Source: CAVPOO01 sp963707015 (lineage in GTDB: Bacteria; Pseudomonadota; Gammaproteobacteria; Thiohalobacterales; Thiohalobacteraceae). Taken from it: a stretch of DNA of 64,000 bases. Each line of letters starts with the position of its first letter. Position 1 is the stretch's first letter. The position numbers and the translations under genes are program-made. Shown piece after piece: positions 16,735-24,713 of this stretch. The notes under the pieces are model-generated. The model searched no databases and was not told the DNA's origin. It saw only the letters and a list, made by a program, of their open reading frames with translations. The stretch spans positions 100,245-164,244 of the forward strand of contig CAVPOO010000017.1 in assembly GCA_963707015.1 (NCBI GenBank), written 5' to 3'.

Positions 16735-19577
16735 TTACCCGCCAGCGCTATCGAGGCGTGATCGGCGAGATCGGGCTCGCTGCAGTGTTCGAGGATAAAG
16801 GCGCGTACCTCTGCGCGCAGTCTTACCGCGGATTCCCAGCTATCATCACGGGGATGGATGGCCGCGCCGATGGTAATGTCCAGTTCGCCCCGGCGCGGAA
16901 ACCAGCTGTCGCCGCGCAGTATGCTGCGACTGCCGCGAATCGCGATCGGGACCAGCGGTACGCGGGTGCGGGCAGCGGTAACGAATGCGCCCATACGGAA
17001 GGGCCGCAGGCCGACAGCACGCGTAAAGGTGGCTTCCGGGAAATAGACCACAATCCCGCTGCGCCTCACGCGTTCGGCGAGCTTTTCCGTTACCTGTATG
17101 CCGTGCTGAGCGTCGCTGCGTTTTACGAATTCGGTGCCCAGTCGTTCCAGTGCCAGCCGGATGGGCAGGTGGCGGCGCAGCTCCGCTTTCGCGACAAAGT
17201 GCAGGGGGAGCGGCGAAGCGGCAATCATTACGATCGCGTCGATATAGCTGGCGTGATTGGCTGCGACCACACAGATTCCCGCTTGCTCCAGGTTTTCCAG
17301 GCCCCGGACCTGCACGGGTATGCCGAGCAGCCGTGCGAGCAGGCGGCTGCCGAGATGCGCCATGCGGTAGGCGCCTTTTCGGGACGGAATGATTACTAAC
17401 AGCAGGTTCGCAGGTATGCCCAGCATGAGAAACACCAGCCAGGCATAGCCGGCGTAGGCGTAATCACGCAGCAGACGCGCAGCCCGCTGCAGCAGCGGGG
17501 CCGCCGCCGCAAGACTGCGCAGGCTCGTGGAGCGAGCGCCCTGGCGGGCCGCGGCAGTGAACCGGCCGTGGTCATAAGCCGCGCGACAGGCAGCACGACG
17601 AATCTTGCCGCTGGATGTCTTCAGAACGCTCCGCGGCGGGGCGAGCACGATATCATCAGGTTCGCTGCCCGTGAGTTCGGTCGCAAGTCCGCCTATGACG
17701 CCTTTCAGTGCCGCAAGCTTGTTTTCGTCGCGAAAACGCGTCTCGGCGAGAACGATCAGGCGCTCCCGTGTAGCGGCCGAATCGCTCGTCGCAAACACGG
17801 CGACCGCGCCCTGGCGGATACCCGGCAGCTCACCGACTGCCTGTTCCAGCTCATAGGGATAGATGTTGCGACCGGCCCGGATGATGACGTCCTTGGCGCG
17901 CCCGGTGATGAAGACTTCGCCGTCGGCGAGGTAAGCATAGTCGCCCGCATTGAGCCAGTCAGCATCGAACAATTCGGCGCTCGCCTGAGGATTGCGCAAA
18001 TAACCGCATGTGGCCGAGGGCCCGCGAAACTGCAACAGTCCCTGCTGGCGCTCCGGTAATTCGTGGCCATGGGCATCGACAATGCGGATCTCGTGGCCGG
18101 GCAGAGGCAGGCCTCCGCTGACAAAGTACAGGGCGTTGGCCTCATCGACACCAGCCGGCTGCGCCGTGCCATGGGCCGCAAAGCGTTCCCGATCGATCCG
18201 CTCGACGCGTGGGCCTCGCCCCAGCGGGGGAAAGGCAAGGCCGACAGAGTTTTCCGCCAGGCCGTATACCGGGGTCATGGCCTCCCGGGCAAAGCCGTAG
18301 GGCGCCAGACGTTCAATGAATGATTCCAGGGTCACGGCATGGACCGGTTCGGCGCCATTCAGCGCCAGCCGCCAGCAGGACAGATCGAGGTCCTCCAGAT
18401 CGGCGTCTGTCAGCCGGGAGGCACACAGCTGATAGGCAAAATTGGGTGCGGCCGAGAGCGTGCCCCGGTGTCTGTGAATTGTATGCAGCCAGCGCCGTGG
18501 ACGTGTAATGAACGCCAGTGGAGACATGAGCGCCAGCGGGACGCCGTGGCACAGGGTGCCGAAACAGGCGCCGATCAGCCCCATGTCATGATACAGGGGC
18601 AGCCAGCTTACAAACCGGTCATCGGGGCTGACCCGGGTGACCTGGCCGAGCGCTGTGACGTTGGCCAGCAGGTTGGCGTTGCTGAGCATGACACCCTTGG
18701 GCTGGCCGGTGCTGCCCGAGGTGTACTGGATCAGCGCGAGATCGTCGGCTTGCCCCAGCAGGCAGGCGCGGGACCCGGCTGCCCCGAGTTCCGCGACGGT
18801 GCTGATGGATCGCAGGCTGGGGCAAAGCGCCTGCAGTATGCGTGTGACGGGCTTTGCATCCGCGGTGCTGATCAGAATCGGGGCCAAGGCATTGTTCAGT
18901 ATGCCTGCCTGCCTTTTCAGGTGGTCCGCGAGACCCGCGCGGCTGGTCGGCGGATAGATGGGTACGGGGACGGCACCGGCAAACAGGATGCCGTAATAGG
19001 CGGCGAAAAAGTCACGGCTGGTGGGTAACATGATCGCCACACACTGGCCGGGTTCGACATCGCGTTCACGCAGTCCACCGGCGACGATCTCCGCACCGGC
19101 AACCAGATCCCCGAAACTGACCGGTTGCGGCTCGTCTGAGCCTTCATACAGGTAGAGGTAGTGCCAGTCAGGCGCCCGTTGGGCCTGGCGCACCAGCATT
19201 TGCGCCAGGCTGTCGGCCTGGGCAGGGCTGTTCAGAGGCCGCTGATCCTCCCAGGCCGCAGCGGGTGTCCGTGGACTCGCTGACTCCCTGCCTCCAACAT
19301 CCTTGCCCAGTAACTGGAACAAGTCGCCGACGGTGGTTGCATCGAGCACGTCCTGTTCTGCGAGGGTCATGCCCGAGGCCTGCTCGATGCGCAGCAAGAG
19401 CTCGACGCGTCCGAGACTGTCCAGACCGAGGTCGCGCTCGAGGCGGCTGCCAAGCGCGACCGCCGGTGCGTGTTTGCCCGGGTGCATCTCATTGACCATC
19501 GCCTGAACCAGGCTGAGCAATGCGCCATTGCTCAGCGAAGAGGCCTTGGCCATGGACGGGGGCGTCGGTGTGTGCAT
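16731..19577 (-). CDS. ACP - acyl-AMP ligase - acyltransferase fusion protein
   Basis: About 948 residues with three activities in one chain. First is an acyl carrier domain (about 15-95) with the phosphopantetheine serine in LGLDSLGR. Then comes an AMP-binding acyl ligase (about 125-650) with YTSGSTGQPKG and the C-terminal lysine region SSGKIRR. Last is a PlsC-type 1-acyl-glycerol-3-phosphate acyltransferase (about 735-930) with NHASYID (HxxxxD) and a preceding membrane segment (LVFLMLGIPANLLLVIIPS). The natural reading is activation of a fatty acid, loading onto the built-in carrier, then transfer to an acceptor at the membrane, a single-protein acyl recycling or specialised lipid route; that is inference. 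The start is uncertain (ATG 19577, ATG 19553 or TTG 19601). Confidence 0.85.
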   Translation of the reverse strand: MHTPTPPSMAKASSLSNGALLSLVQAMVNEMHPGKHAPAVALGSRLERDLGLDSLGRVELLLRIEQASGMTLAEQDVLDATTVGDLFQLLGKDVGGRESASPRTPAAAWEDQRPLNSPAQADSLAQMLVRQAQRAPDWHYLYLYEGSDEPQPVSFGDLVAGAEIVAGGLRERDVEPGQCVAIMLPTSRDFFAAYYGILFAGAVPVPIYPPTSRAGLADHLKRQAGILNNALAPILISTADAKPVTRILQALCPSLRSISTVAELGAAGSRACLLGQADDLALIQYTSGSTGQPKGVMLSNANLLANVTALGQVTRVSPDDRFVSWLPLYHDMGLIGACFGTLCHGVPLALMSPLAFITRPRRWLHTIHRHRGTLSAAPNFAYQLCASRLTDADLEDLDLSCWRLALNGAEPVHAVTLESFIERLAPYGFAREAMTPVYGLAENSVGLAFPPLGRGPRVERIDRERFAAHGTAQPAGVDEANALYFVSGGLPLPGHEIRIVDAHGHELPERQQGLLQFRGPSATCGYLRNPQASAELFDADWLNAGDYAYLADGEVFITGRAKDVIIRAGRNIYPYELEQAVGELPGIRQGAVAVFATSDSAATRERLIVLAETRFRDENKLAALKGVIGGLATELTGSEPDDIVLAPPRSVLKTSSGKIRRAACRAAYDHGRFTAAARQGARSTSLRSLAAAAPLLQRAARLLRDYAYAGYAWLVFLMLGIPANLLLVIIPSRKGAYRMAHLGSRLLARLLGIPVQVRGLENLEQAGICVVAANHASYIDAIVMIAASPLPLHFVAKAELRRHLPIRLALERLGTEFVKRSDAQHGIQVTEKLAERVRRSGIVVYFPEATFTRAVGLRPFRMGAFVTAARTRVPLVPIAIRGSRSILRGDSWFPRRGELDITIGAAIHPRDDSWESAVRLRAEVRAFILEHCSEPDLADHASIALAGN

Positions 19578-19651
19578 GCGGTGGACTCGTGAGACTGGCA
19601 AATCGTTTCGCGAGCCATTACTGTACCATTATCGCGCTCTGGACCCGGAAG

Positions 19652-21010
19652 ATGATCAAGGCTTTTCTGCGGCTCGTTACTCTGGCCTGCCTGCTGCTGC
19701 CGGCAGGCAGCTATGCCGGCGATCCCGGCAGTATTCTACTGCTCGAGGTCGACGGTGCTATCGGTGCCGCAACCAGTGACTACATCGAACGCGGGCTCGA
19801 GCGGGCGCGCGTGGGCGACGCCGAGCTTGTTGTTCTGCAGATGGACACGCCGGGTGGCCTGGACCTGGCAATGCGTGACATTGTGCAGGCGATCCTGGCC
19901 TCGCCCGTGCCCGTGGCAGGTTTTGTCGCACCCAGCGGCGCACGCGCCGCCAGTGCCGGCACCTACATTCTGTATGCCTGTCATGTGGCTGCCATGGCGC
20001 CGGGCACCAATCTGGGTGCGGCAACACCGGTGCAGATCGGCGGACTGCCCAAATCTGCCGGACCTGAGGGCAAACCGTCACCCGGCGCGGATTCTGAAAC
20101 GAAGGAGACACAACCCGAGGCTGACGCCATGGACCGCAAGCTGGTTAACGATGCGGTAGCCTATATCCGGGGCCTCGCCCAGATGCGGAACCGCAACGCC
20201 GACTGGGCGGAACGGGCCGTGCGCAGTGCGGCCAGTCTGCCTGCCGAGGAGGCCTTGTCGCTCGAGGTGATCGATCTTGTCGCATCCAACATCCCCGACC
20301 TGTTACGGCAACTCAATGGGTATGAGGTGCAGATTAATCAGCAAAGCAGAATCCTGGAGACGAGCGGCCGCACGGTGACCAGGGTGGAGCCCGACTGGCG
20401 CAACCGCTTGCTGTCCGTGATCACCGACCCCAATGTTGCCTATATCCTGCTGTTGATCGGGATGTATGGGCTGTTCTTCGAGTTTGCCAATCCGGGGTAT
20501 ATCCTGCCCGGTGTCGCGGGCGCGATCTGTCTGTTGCTTGCCCTGTTTGCCTTTCATATCCTGCCGATCAATTACGCCGGGCTCGGGCTGCTCGCGCTGG
20601 GTATCCTGTTCATGCTGGCCGAAGCCTTCGTGCCGAGTTTCGGGGCGCTCGGGATTGGCGGCATGATCGCCTTCGTGATGGGCTCCGTGATGCTGTTCGA
20701 CGAGGATGGGGGCGAGCTTGCCGTGTCCTTGCCCCTGATCGGCTCGTTCGCCCTGATCAGCGCCGGCTTTTTCATGGGGTTTATCGGTATGGCGATAAAG
20801 GCACGCCAGCGGCCGGTGGTGACGGGTCGGGAAGAGATGCGCAACGCAGTCGGCGTGGTATTGGAGGACTTTCAGGGCGAGGGGCGTATCCGTGTCCACG
20901 GTGAGGTCTGGACGGCCCGCTCGGCGCAACGGCTTAAACAGGGCCAGCGCGTACAGGTGACCGCAGTTGATGGTCTTGTGCTCAACATTGAACCAATCGG
21001 GGAGGAGTAA
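19652..21010 (+). CDS. NfeD-family membrane serine protease
   Basis: About 452 residues. The order is a signal peptide (about 1-21), a ClpP-like serine protease domain (about 25-215) with the serine region SGARAASAGTYILY, four or five membrane segments (about 255-385), and a C-terminal NfeD OB-fold (about 390-450). This is the long NfeD/NfeD1b type, which in known systems cleaves or processes stomatin-like partners and is tied to membrane quality control. The next gene, two bases later, is such a partner (slipin), so this is the usual nfeD-slipin operon. The ATG at 19652 is the only start compatible with a clean signal peptide; a longer frame to 19520 is probably not translated. Confidence 0.93.
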   Translation: MIKAFLRLVTLACLLLPAGSYAGDPGSILLLEVDGAIGAATSDYIERGLERARVGDAELVVLQMDTPGGLDLAMRDIVQAILASPVPVAGFVAPSGARAASAGTYILYACHVAAMAPGTNLGAATPVQIGGLPKSAGPEGKPSPGADSETKETQPEADAMDRKLVNDAVAYIRGLAQMRNRNADWAERAVRSAASLPAEEALSLEVIDLVASNIPDLLRQLNGYEVQINQQSRILETSGRTVTRVEPDWRNRLLSVITDPNVAYILLLIGMYGLFFEFANPGYILPGVAGAICLLLALFAFHILPINYAGLGLLALGILFMLAEAFVPSFGALGIGGMIAFVMGSVMLFDEDGGELAVSLPLIGSFALISAGFFMGFIGMAIKARQRPVVTGREEMRNAVGVVLEDFQGEGRIRVHGEVWTARSAQRLKQGQRVQVTAVDGLVLNIEPIGEE

Positions 21011-21012
21011 CG

Positions 21013-21774
21013 ATGGCTATGGCGCCAGGTGTAATTGCCGTTATCGCAGTGGTACTGGGACTGCTGGTCGCATCGATCCGTATCCTGCGTGAATACGAAC
21101 GCGGGGTCGTGTTTATGCTCGGCCGTTTCTGGAAGGTCAAGGGACCTGGTCTCATCATCCTCATTCCGCTGGTACAGCAGATGGTGCGCGTTGACCTGCG
21201 TACGGTCGTCATGGACGTGCCGAGCCAGGATGTCATATCGCGGGACAACGTGTCGGTAAAGGTCAATGCAGTCATCTATTTCCGGGTCATTGATCCGGAA
21301 CGCGCCATTATTCAGGTCGAGGATTTTTTTGCAGCGACCAGTCAGCTCGCGCAGACCACGCTGCGATCGGTGCTGGGTCAGCACGAACTCGACGATATGC
21401 TTGCAGAACGCGAGAAGCTGAACGCCGATATCCAGCGCCTGCTGGACAGTCAGACAGATGCCTGGGGTATCAAGGTCGCCAACGTGGAGATCAAGCATGT
21501 GGATATCGATGAAAGCATGATTCGCGCGATTGCCCGGCAGGCAGAGGCAGAACGCGAACGTCGCGCCAAGGTGATTCATGCCGAGGGCGAGAACCAGGCG
21601 GCGGCCAAGCTCGTCGAAGCGGCGAGACAGTTGGCCACGCAGCCGAACTCCATGCAGCTGCGCTATCTGCAGACGCTGACAGAGATTGCCGGGGAGCAGA
21701 ATTCGACGGTCGTATTTCCGCTGCCCATGGAGCTGATCACGAGCCTGGTGTCAGGCAAGCGCGACCAGGCATAG
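21013..21774 (+). CDS. Slipin / stomatin-like SPFH protein
   Basis: A 253-residue SPFH (band 7) protein with one N-terminal membrane segment (about 4-24), an SPFH domain with YERGVVFMLGRFWKVKGPG, and a helical C-terminal region rich in Glu/Ala/Arg (about 165-215) of the kind that oligomerises. Slipins form membrane-associated rings or microdomains. The ribosome site GGGGAGGAG overlaps the nfeD stop region, so the two genes are translationally linked. The expected function is joint membrane quality control with the NfeD protease. Confidence 0.94.
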   Translation: MAMAPGVIAVIAVVLGLLVASIRILREYERGVVFMLGRFWKVKGPGLIILIPLVQQMVRVDLRTVVMDVPSQDVISRDNVSVKVNAVIYFRVIDPERAIIQVEDFFAATSQLAQTTLRSVLGQHELDDMLAEREKLNADIQRLLDSQTDAWGIKVANVEIKHVDIDESMIRAIARQAEAERERRAKVIHAEGENQAAAKLVEAARQLATQPNSMQLRYLQTLTEIAGEQNSTVVFPLPMELITSLVSGKRDQA

Positions 21775-21778
21775 CTGG

Positions 21779-22717
21779 ATGGCGGGCGCGCGACACAAGG
21801 ATACAGCCGCGCCGCGCGTGCTTCCCGACCTCGATCGCGACGAGATTGAACGTTTTCTCGATGCCGCGTGGCTGGAGCAAGGGCTCAGTGACCACACCCT
21901 GTCTGCCTATCGCAATGACCTGCAGGGGTTTGCACGCTGGCTGGTCGGCCGGCACGGCGCGCTCCTTGGGGCCCGGCGTGAGGTGCTGCTGGCTTACATC
22001 GCCGCACGGGCATCGGGCGGTGCAAGTGCCCGGACTATGGCGCGCCTGCTTTCGAGTCTGCGAAAATTCTACCGCTATCAGGTGCGCGAAGGCCGCATCG
22101 ACGAAGATCCCAGTGCGCGTATCGAGTCGCCGCGTCTGGGGCGGCCCTTGCCAAAATCGTTGAGTGAGGCAGAGGTCGAGCTACTGCTGGCAGCGCCGGA
22201 TCTTGATACGTCGCTCGGCTGGCGCGATCGCACCATGCTCGAGCTGCTGTATGCCTCCGGCTTGCGCGTTTCGGAACTCGTCTCGTTGCGCTGTGCCCAG
22301 ATCAATCTTCGCCAGGGCGTGGTTCAGGTTGTCGGCAAGGGCAGCAAGGAGCGTCTGGTGCCGCTTGGTGAGGAAGCGCTCGACTGGGTACAGCGTTACT
22401 CGCGCGACGTACGGCCCGAGTTGCTCAGGGGCAGGACGAGCGATTGTCTGTTTCCAGGACGAAACGATGGTCCCATGACGCGGCATGCCTTCTGGCACCG
22501 ATTGAAGACCTATGCAGTTCGCGCCGGAATCCGCAGCTCGCTGTCGCCACATACCCTGCGCCATGCATTTGCGACACACCTGGTAAATCATGGCGCCGAC
22601 CTGCGGGTTGTGCAGATGCTGCTCGGTCACAGTGATCTTTCCACGACCCAGATCTACACCCATGTCGCGCGTGAGCGGCTGCGTGACCTGCACGCGGCGC
22701 ACCATCCGCGCGGCTAG
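21779..22717 (+). CDS. xerD: Tyrosine recombinase XerD
   Basis: A 312-residue tyrosine recombinase that works with XerC at dif to resolve chromosome dimers. It has an N-terminal core-binding SAM-like domain (about 22-105) and a catalytic domain with the full set: Arg in ASGLRVSEL, Lys in GKGSKER, His-Leu-Arg in SPHTLRHAFATHL, His in LLGHSDLSTTQ and the nucleophile Tyr in IYTHV. The sequence fits XerD rather than XerC and lies just before dsbC, an arrangement common in gammaproteobacteria. It starts four bases after the slipin stop, but it is probably not functionally tied to it. It is a core chromosomal recombinase, unlike the phage-type integrase at 54 kb. Confidence 0.94.
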   Translation: MAGARHKDTAAPRVLPDLDRDEIERFLDAAWLEQGLSDHTLSAYRNDLQGFARWLVGRHGALLGARREVLLAYIAARASGGASARTMARLLSSLRKFYRYQVREGRIDEDPSARIESPRLGRPLPKSLSEAEVELLLAAPDLDTSLGWRDRTMLELLYASGLRVSELVSLRCAQINLRQGVVQVVGKGSKERLVPLGEEALDWVQRYSRDVRPELLRGRTSDCLFPGRNDGPMTRHAFWHRLKTYAVRAGIRSSLSPHTLRHAFATHLVNHGADLRVVQMLLGHSDLSTTQIYTHVARERLRDLHAAHHPRG

Positions 22718-22941
22718 CCGCTCTTGCTCACGGTCGCCGCGTCTCTTAAGTGTCTGGGCGCGGGGCAGTTGTCTTGACCCTTAGGTGGCCCGCGAGTGGC
22801 GACCCAGTGGCGACAGAGAAACTTTCAACGCCGTTCACTGTCACATTTAAAAGGCCGGTATTTGCGTACCAGGAAATGATCAGCGAGAATGCGAAGGATC
22901 GACCCCCCACCCCAAAAACCCTTTTAAACAGCAGGTTTCCT

Positions 22942-23664
22942 ATGAAAAACTTATGGCTTTACGCGGCGCTGGCCGCAGTTACCCTGGCTACCCCTGTCCT
23001 GGCTGACGACGCGGAGGTGGAAGGCATCCGCAAAGCCCTGGTCCAGGTAACCGGGGACGCAGCGCCCGACTCGATCACGCCCTCACCCGCCAGCGATCTG
23101 TATGAAGTGACCTTCGGCTCCAAGCTTTTCTATGTCACGCGTGATGGACGCTACCTCGTTCAGGGTAACCTGCTGGATCTGCAGACGCTGCGCAATCTGA
23201 CAGAAGATCGCGAGAAGGTGCTGCGCAAGGATGCCGTGGCAGCGGTCGGTGAGGAGAACATGGTGATCTTCCCGGCCAAGAATCCGCAGCACGAGATTAC
23301 CGTGTTTACGGATGTCGACTGTACCTACTGCCGGAAACTGCATGCTGAAATTGATGACATCAACCGCCGCGGTATTACGGTGCGGTATCTGTTTTTCCCC
23401 CGCTCAGGGCCAGATACGCCTTCCTACTACAAGACGGAGTCGGTCTGGTGTGCCAAGGACCGCAACAAGGCGCTCACAGACGCCAAGGCGGGCAAGGCGC
23501 TGGACGCGAAACGCTGTGACAATCCAATCGACAAACACCTCGCCTTGGTGAGCGAGCTGGGTTTGCGGGGAACGCCCGCGATTATCCTGGAGGATGGGAC
23601 CGTATTTCCCGGTTATATGCCGGCGGACAAACTCGAGGCGCTGGTGAACGGCAAGATTCATTAG
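22942..23664 (+). CDS. dsbC: Thiol:disulfide interchange protein DsbC
   Basis: A 240-residue periplasmic disulfide isomerase. It has a signal peptide (MKNLWLYAALAAVTLATPVLA), an N-terminal dimerisation domain (about 24-85), a linker helix, then a thioredoxin fold with the active site CTYC (in FTDVDCTYCRKLH) and the cis-proline region LRGTPAII. Two further cysteines (in VWCAKD and KRCDNP) match the structural disulfide of DsbC. The ATG at 22942 gives the clean signal peptide; the open frame upstream to 22750 is not used. It lies directly downstream of xerD with a 224-base gap. Confidence 0.95.
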   Translation: MKNLWLYAALAAVTLATPVLADDAEVEGIRKALVQVTGDAAPDSITPSPASDLYEVTFGSKLFYVTRDGRYLVQGNLLDLQTLRNLTEDREKVLRKDAVAAVGEENMVIFPAKNPQHEITVFTDVDCTYCRKLHAEIDDINRRGITVRYLFFPRSGPDTPSYYKTESVWCAKDRNKALTDAKAGKALDAKRCDNPIDKHLALVSELGLRGTPAIILEDGTVFPGYMPADKLEALVNGKIH

Positions 23665-23814
23665 TACCAGCACCTGGCGCCCCGGGCACACGGGCCCGGG
23701 GCGCGCTGTCAGGTGCCGGCTATAGGAGTAGAGTCTTGCGCAGACTCCGGTGCGTCAACCAGCCACAAGCGATTGTCAGCGCTCGAGAAATGCGGGGCAG
23801 GGGTGCGCGGAGCG

Positions 23815-24678
23815 TCAGTGCAGCACGTTGAACATGAGCTTTCTGTAACGACTGACAAGCTCGCCGGTATTTCCCAGCAGATCGAAAACAGCCAGCATTC
23901 CATTGCGACCGGCATCGTCTTTGAACGCCCGGTCACGCCGCAGGATTTCCAGGTACTGGTCCATGGCAGCGGCATAGTTCTCTTCCAGGGCATAGCCACC
24001 GCCAAGCTGTAGTCTGGCGTCCAGATCGTCGGGATTGGCCGCAATGCGCCGTTCGAGGTCGCTAAGCGTCGTGTCGCCTGCCGTGCTGCGTGCGATCTCG
24101 AGCAGCGCCATCAGGCGGCGCGCATCCTGCTCATCGCGCGCCTCCGGTGGCAGCGCATCCAGGCTCTGCCGGGCTTCGTCGAACAGTCCCTGGCGTATCG
24201 CGATGCGGGCCAGATCCAGCTTGAGACGCGGGTTTTCAGGATCCTCGACCCTGGCGCTGCGCAATAACGCCAGTGCCTGCTCGGGTTGCCCGGCCCGCTC
24301 GGCTTGCAGCGCCTCTTCGCGCATCCTGTCGGACGCGCGTTCGATGTAACGATCGAGCAGCGCGCGCAGGACAGACTCGGTCTGGGCACCCAGAATGTCT
24401 TCCGCGACCTTGCCGTCGCGGAACAGCTTCATGGTGGGTATGCTGCGAATGCCAAACCGCGTGGCCAGTCCCCGCTCGACATCCGTATTGACCTTTGCCA
24501 GCAGGAATTTCCCCTGCTGCTCGTCGGCCAGTTTCAGCAGGACCGGTAACTGCATCTGGCAGGGCCCGCACCATTCCGCCCAGAAGTCGACAAGCACCGG
24601 AACGCGATGCGAAGTCTCCACAACCAGCTGCTCAAAGCTCTGTTCCGTGACCTCGAAGACGAACGGGGAATCAGCCAT
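23815..24678 (-). CDS. cnoX: CnoX/YbbN-type thioredoxin-TPR protein
   Basis: A 287-residue cytoplasmic protein with an N-terminal thioredoxin domain (about 1-110) and a C-terminal TPR-like helical domain (about 115-285), the architecture of CnoX (YbbN). In E. coli CnoX is a chaperedoxin working with GroEL/DnaK during oxidative stress and lacks the usual CxxC. This copy keeps a complete WCGPC, so it may also have oxidoreductase activity, as in several other proteobacterial homologues. It is convergent with dsbC and lies downstream of the addA-like gene, 35 bases away, on the same strand. Confidence 0.92.
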   Translation of the reverse strand: MADSPFVFEVTEQSFEQLVVETSHRVPVLVDFWAEWCGPCQMQLPVLLKLADEQQGKFLLAKVNTDVERGLATRFGIRSIPTMKLFRDGKVAEDILGAQTESVLRALLDRYIERASDRMREEALQAERAGQPEQALALLRSARVEDPENPRLKLDLARIAIRQGLFDEARQSLDALPPEARDEQDARRLMALLEIARSTAGDTTLSDLERRIAANPDDLDARLQLGGGYALEENYAAAMDQYLEILRRDRAFKDDAGRNGMLAVFDLLGNTGELVSRYRKLMFNVLH

Positions 24679-24713
24679 AGACCATCCTTACAATGCCGGT
24701 GTTGTGCCGGGAT

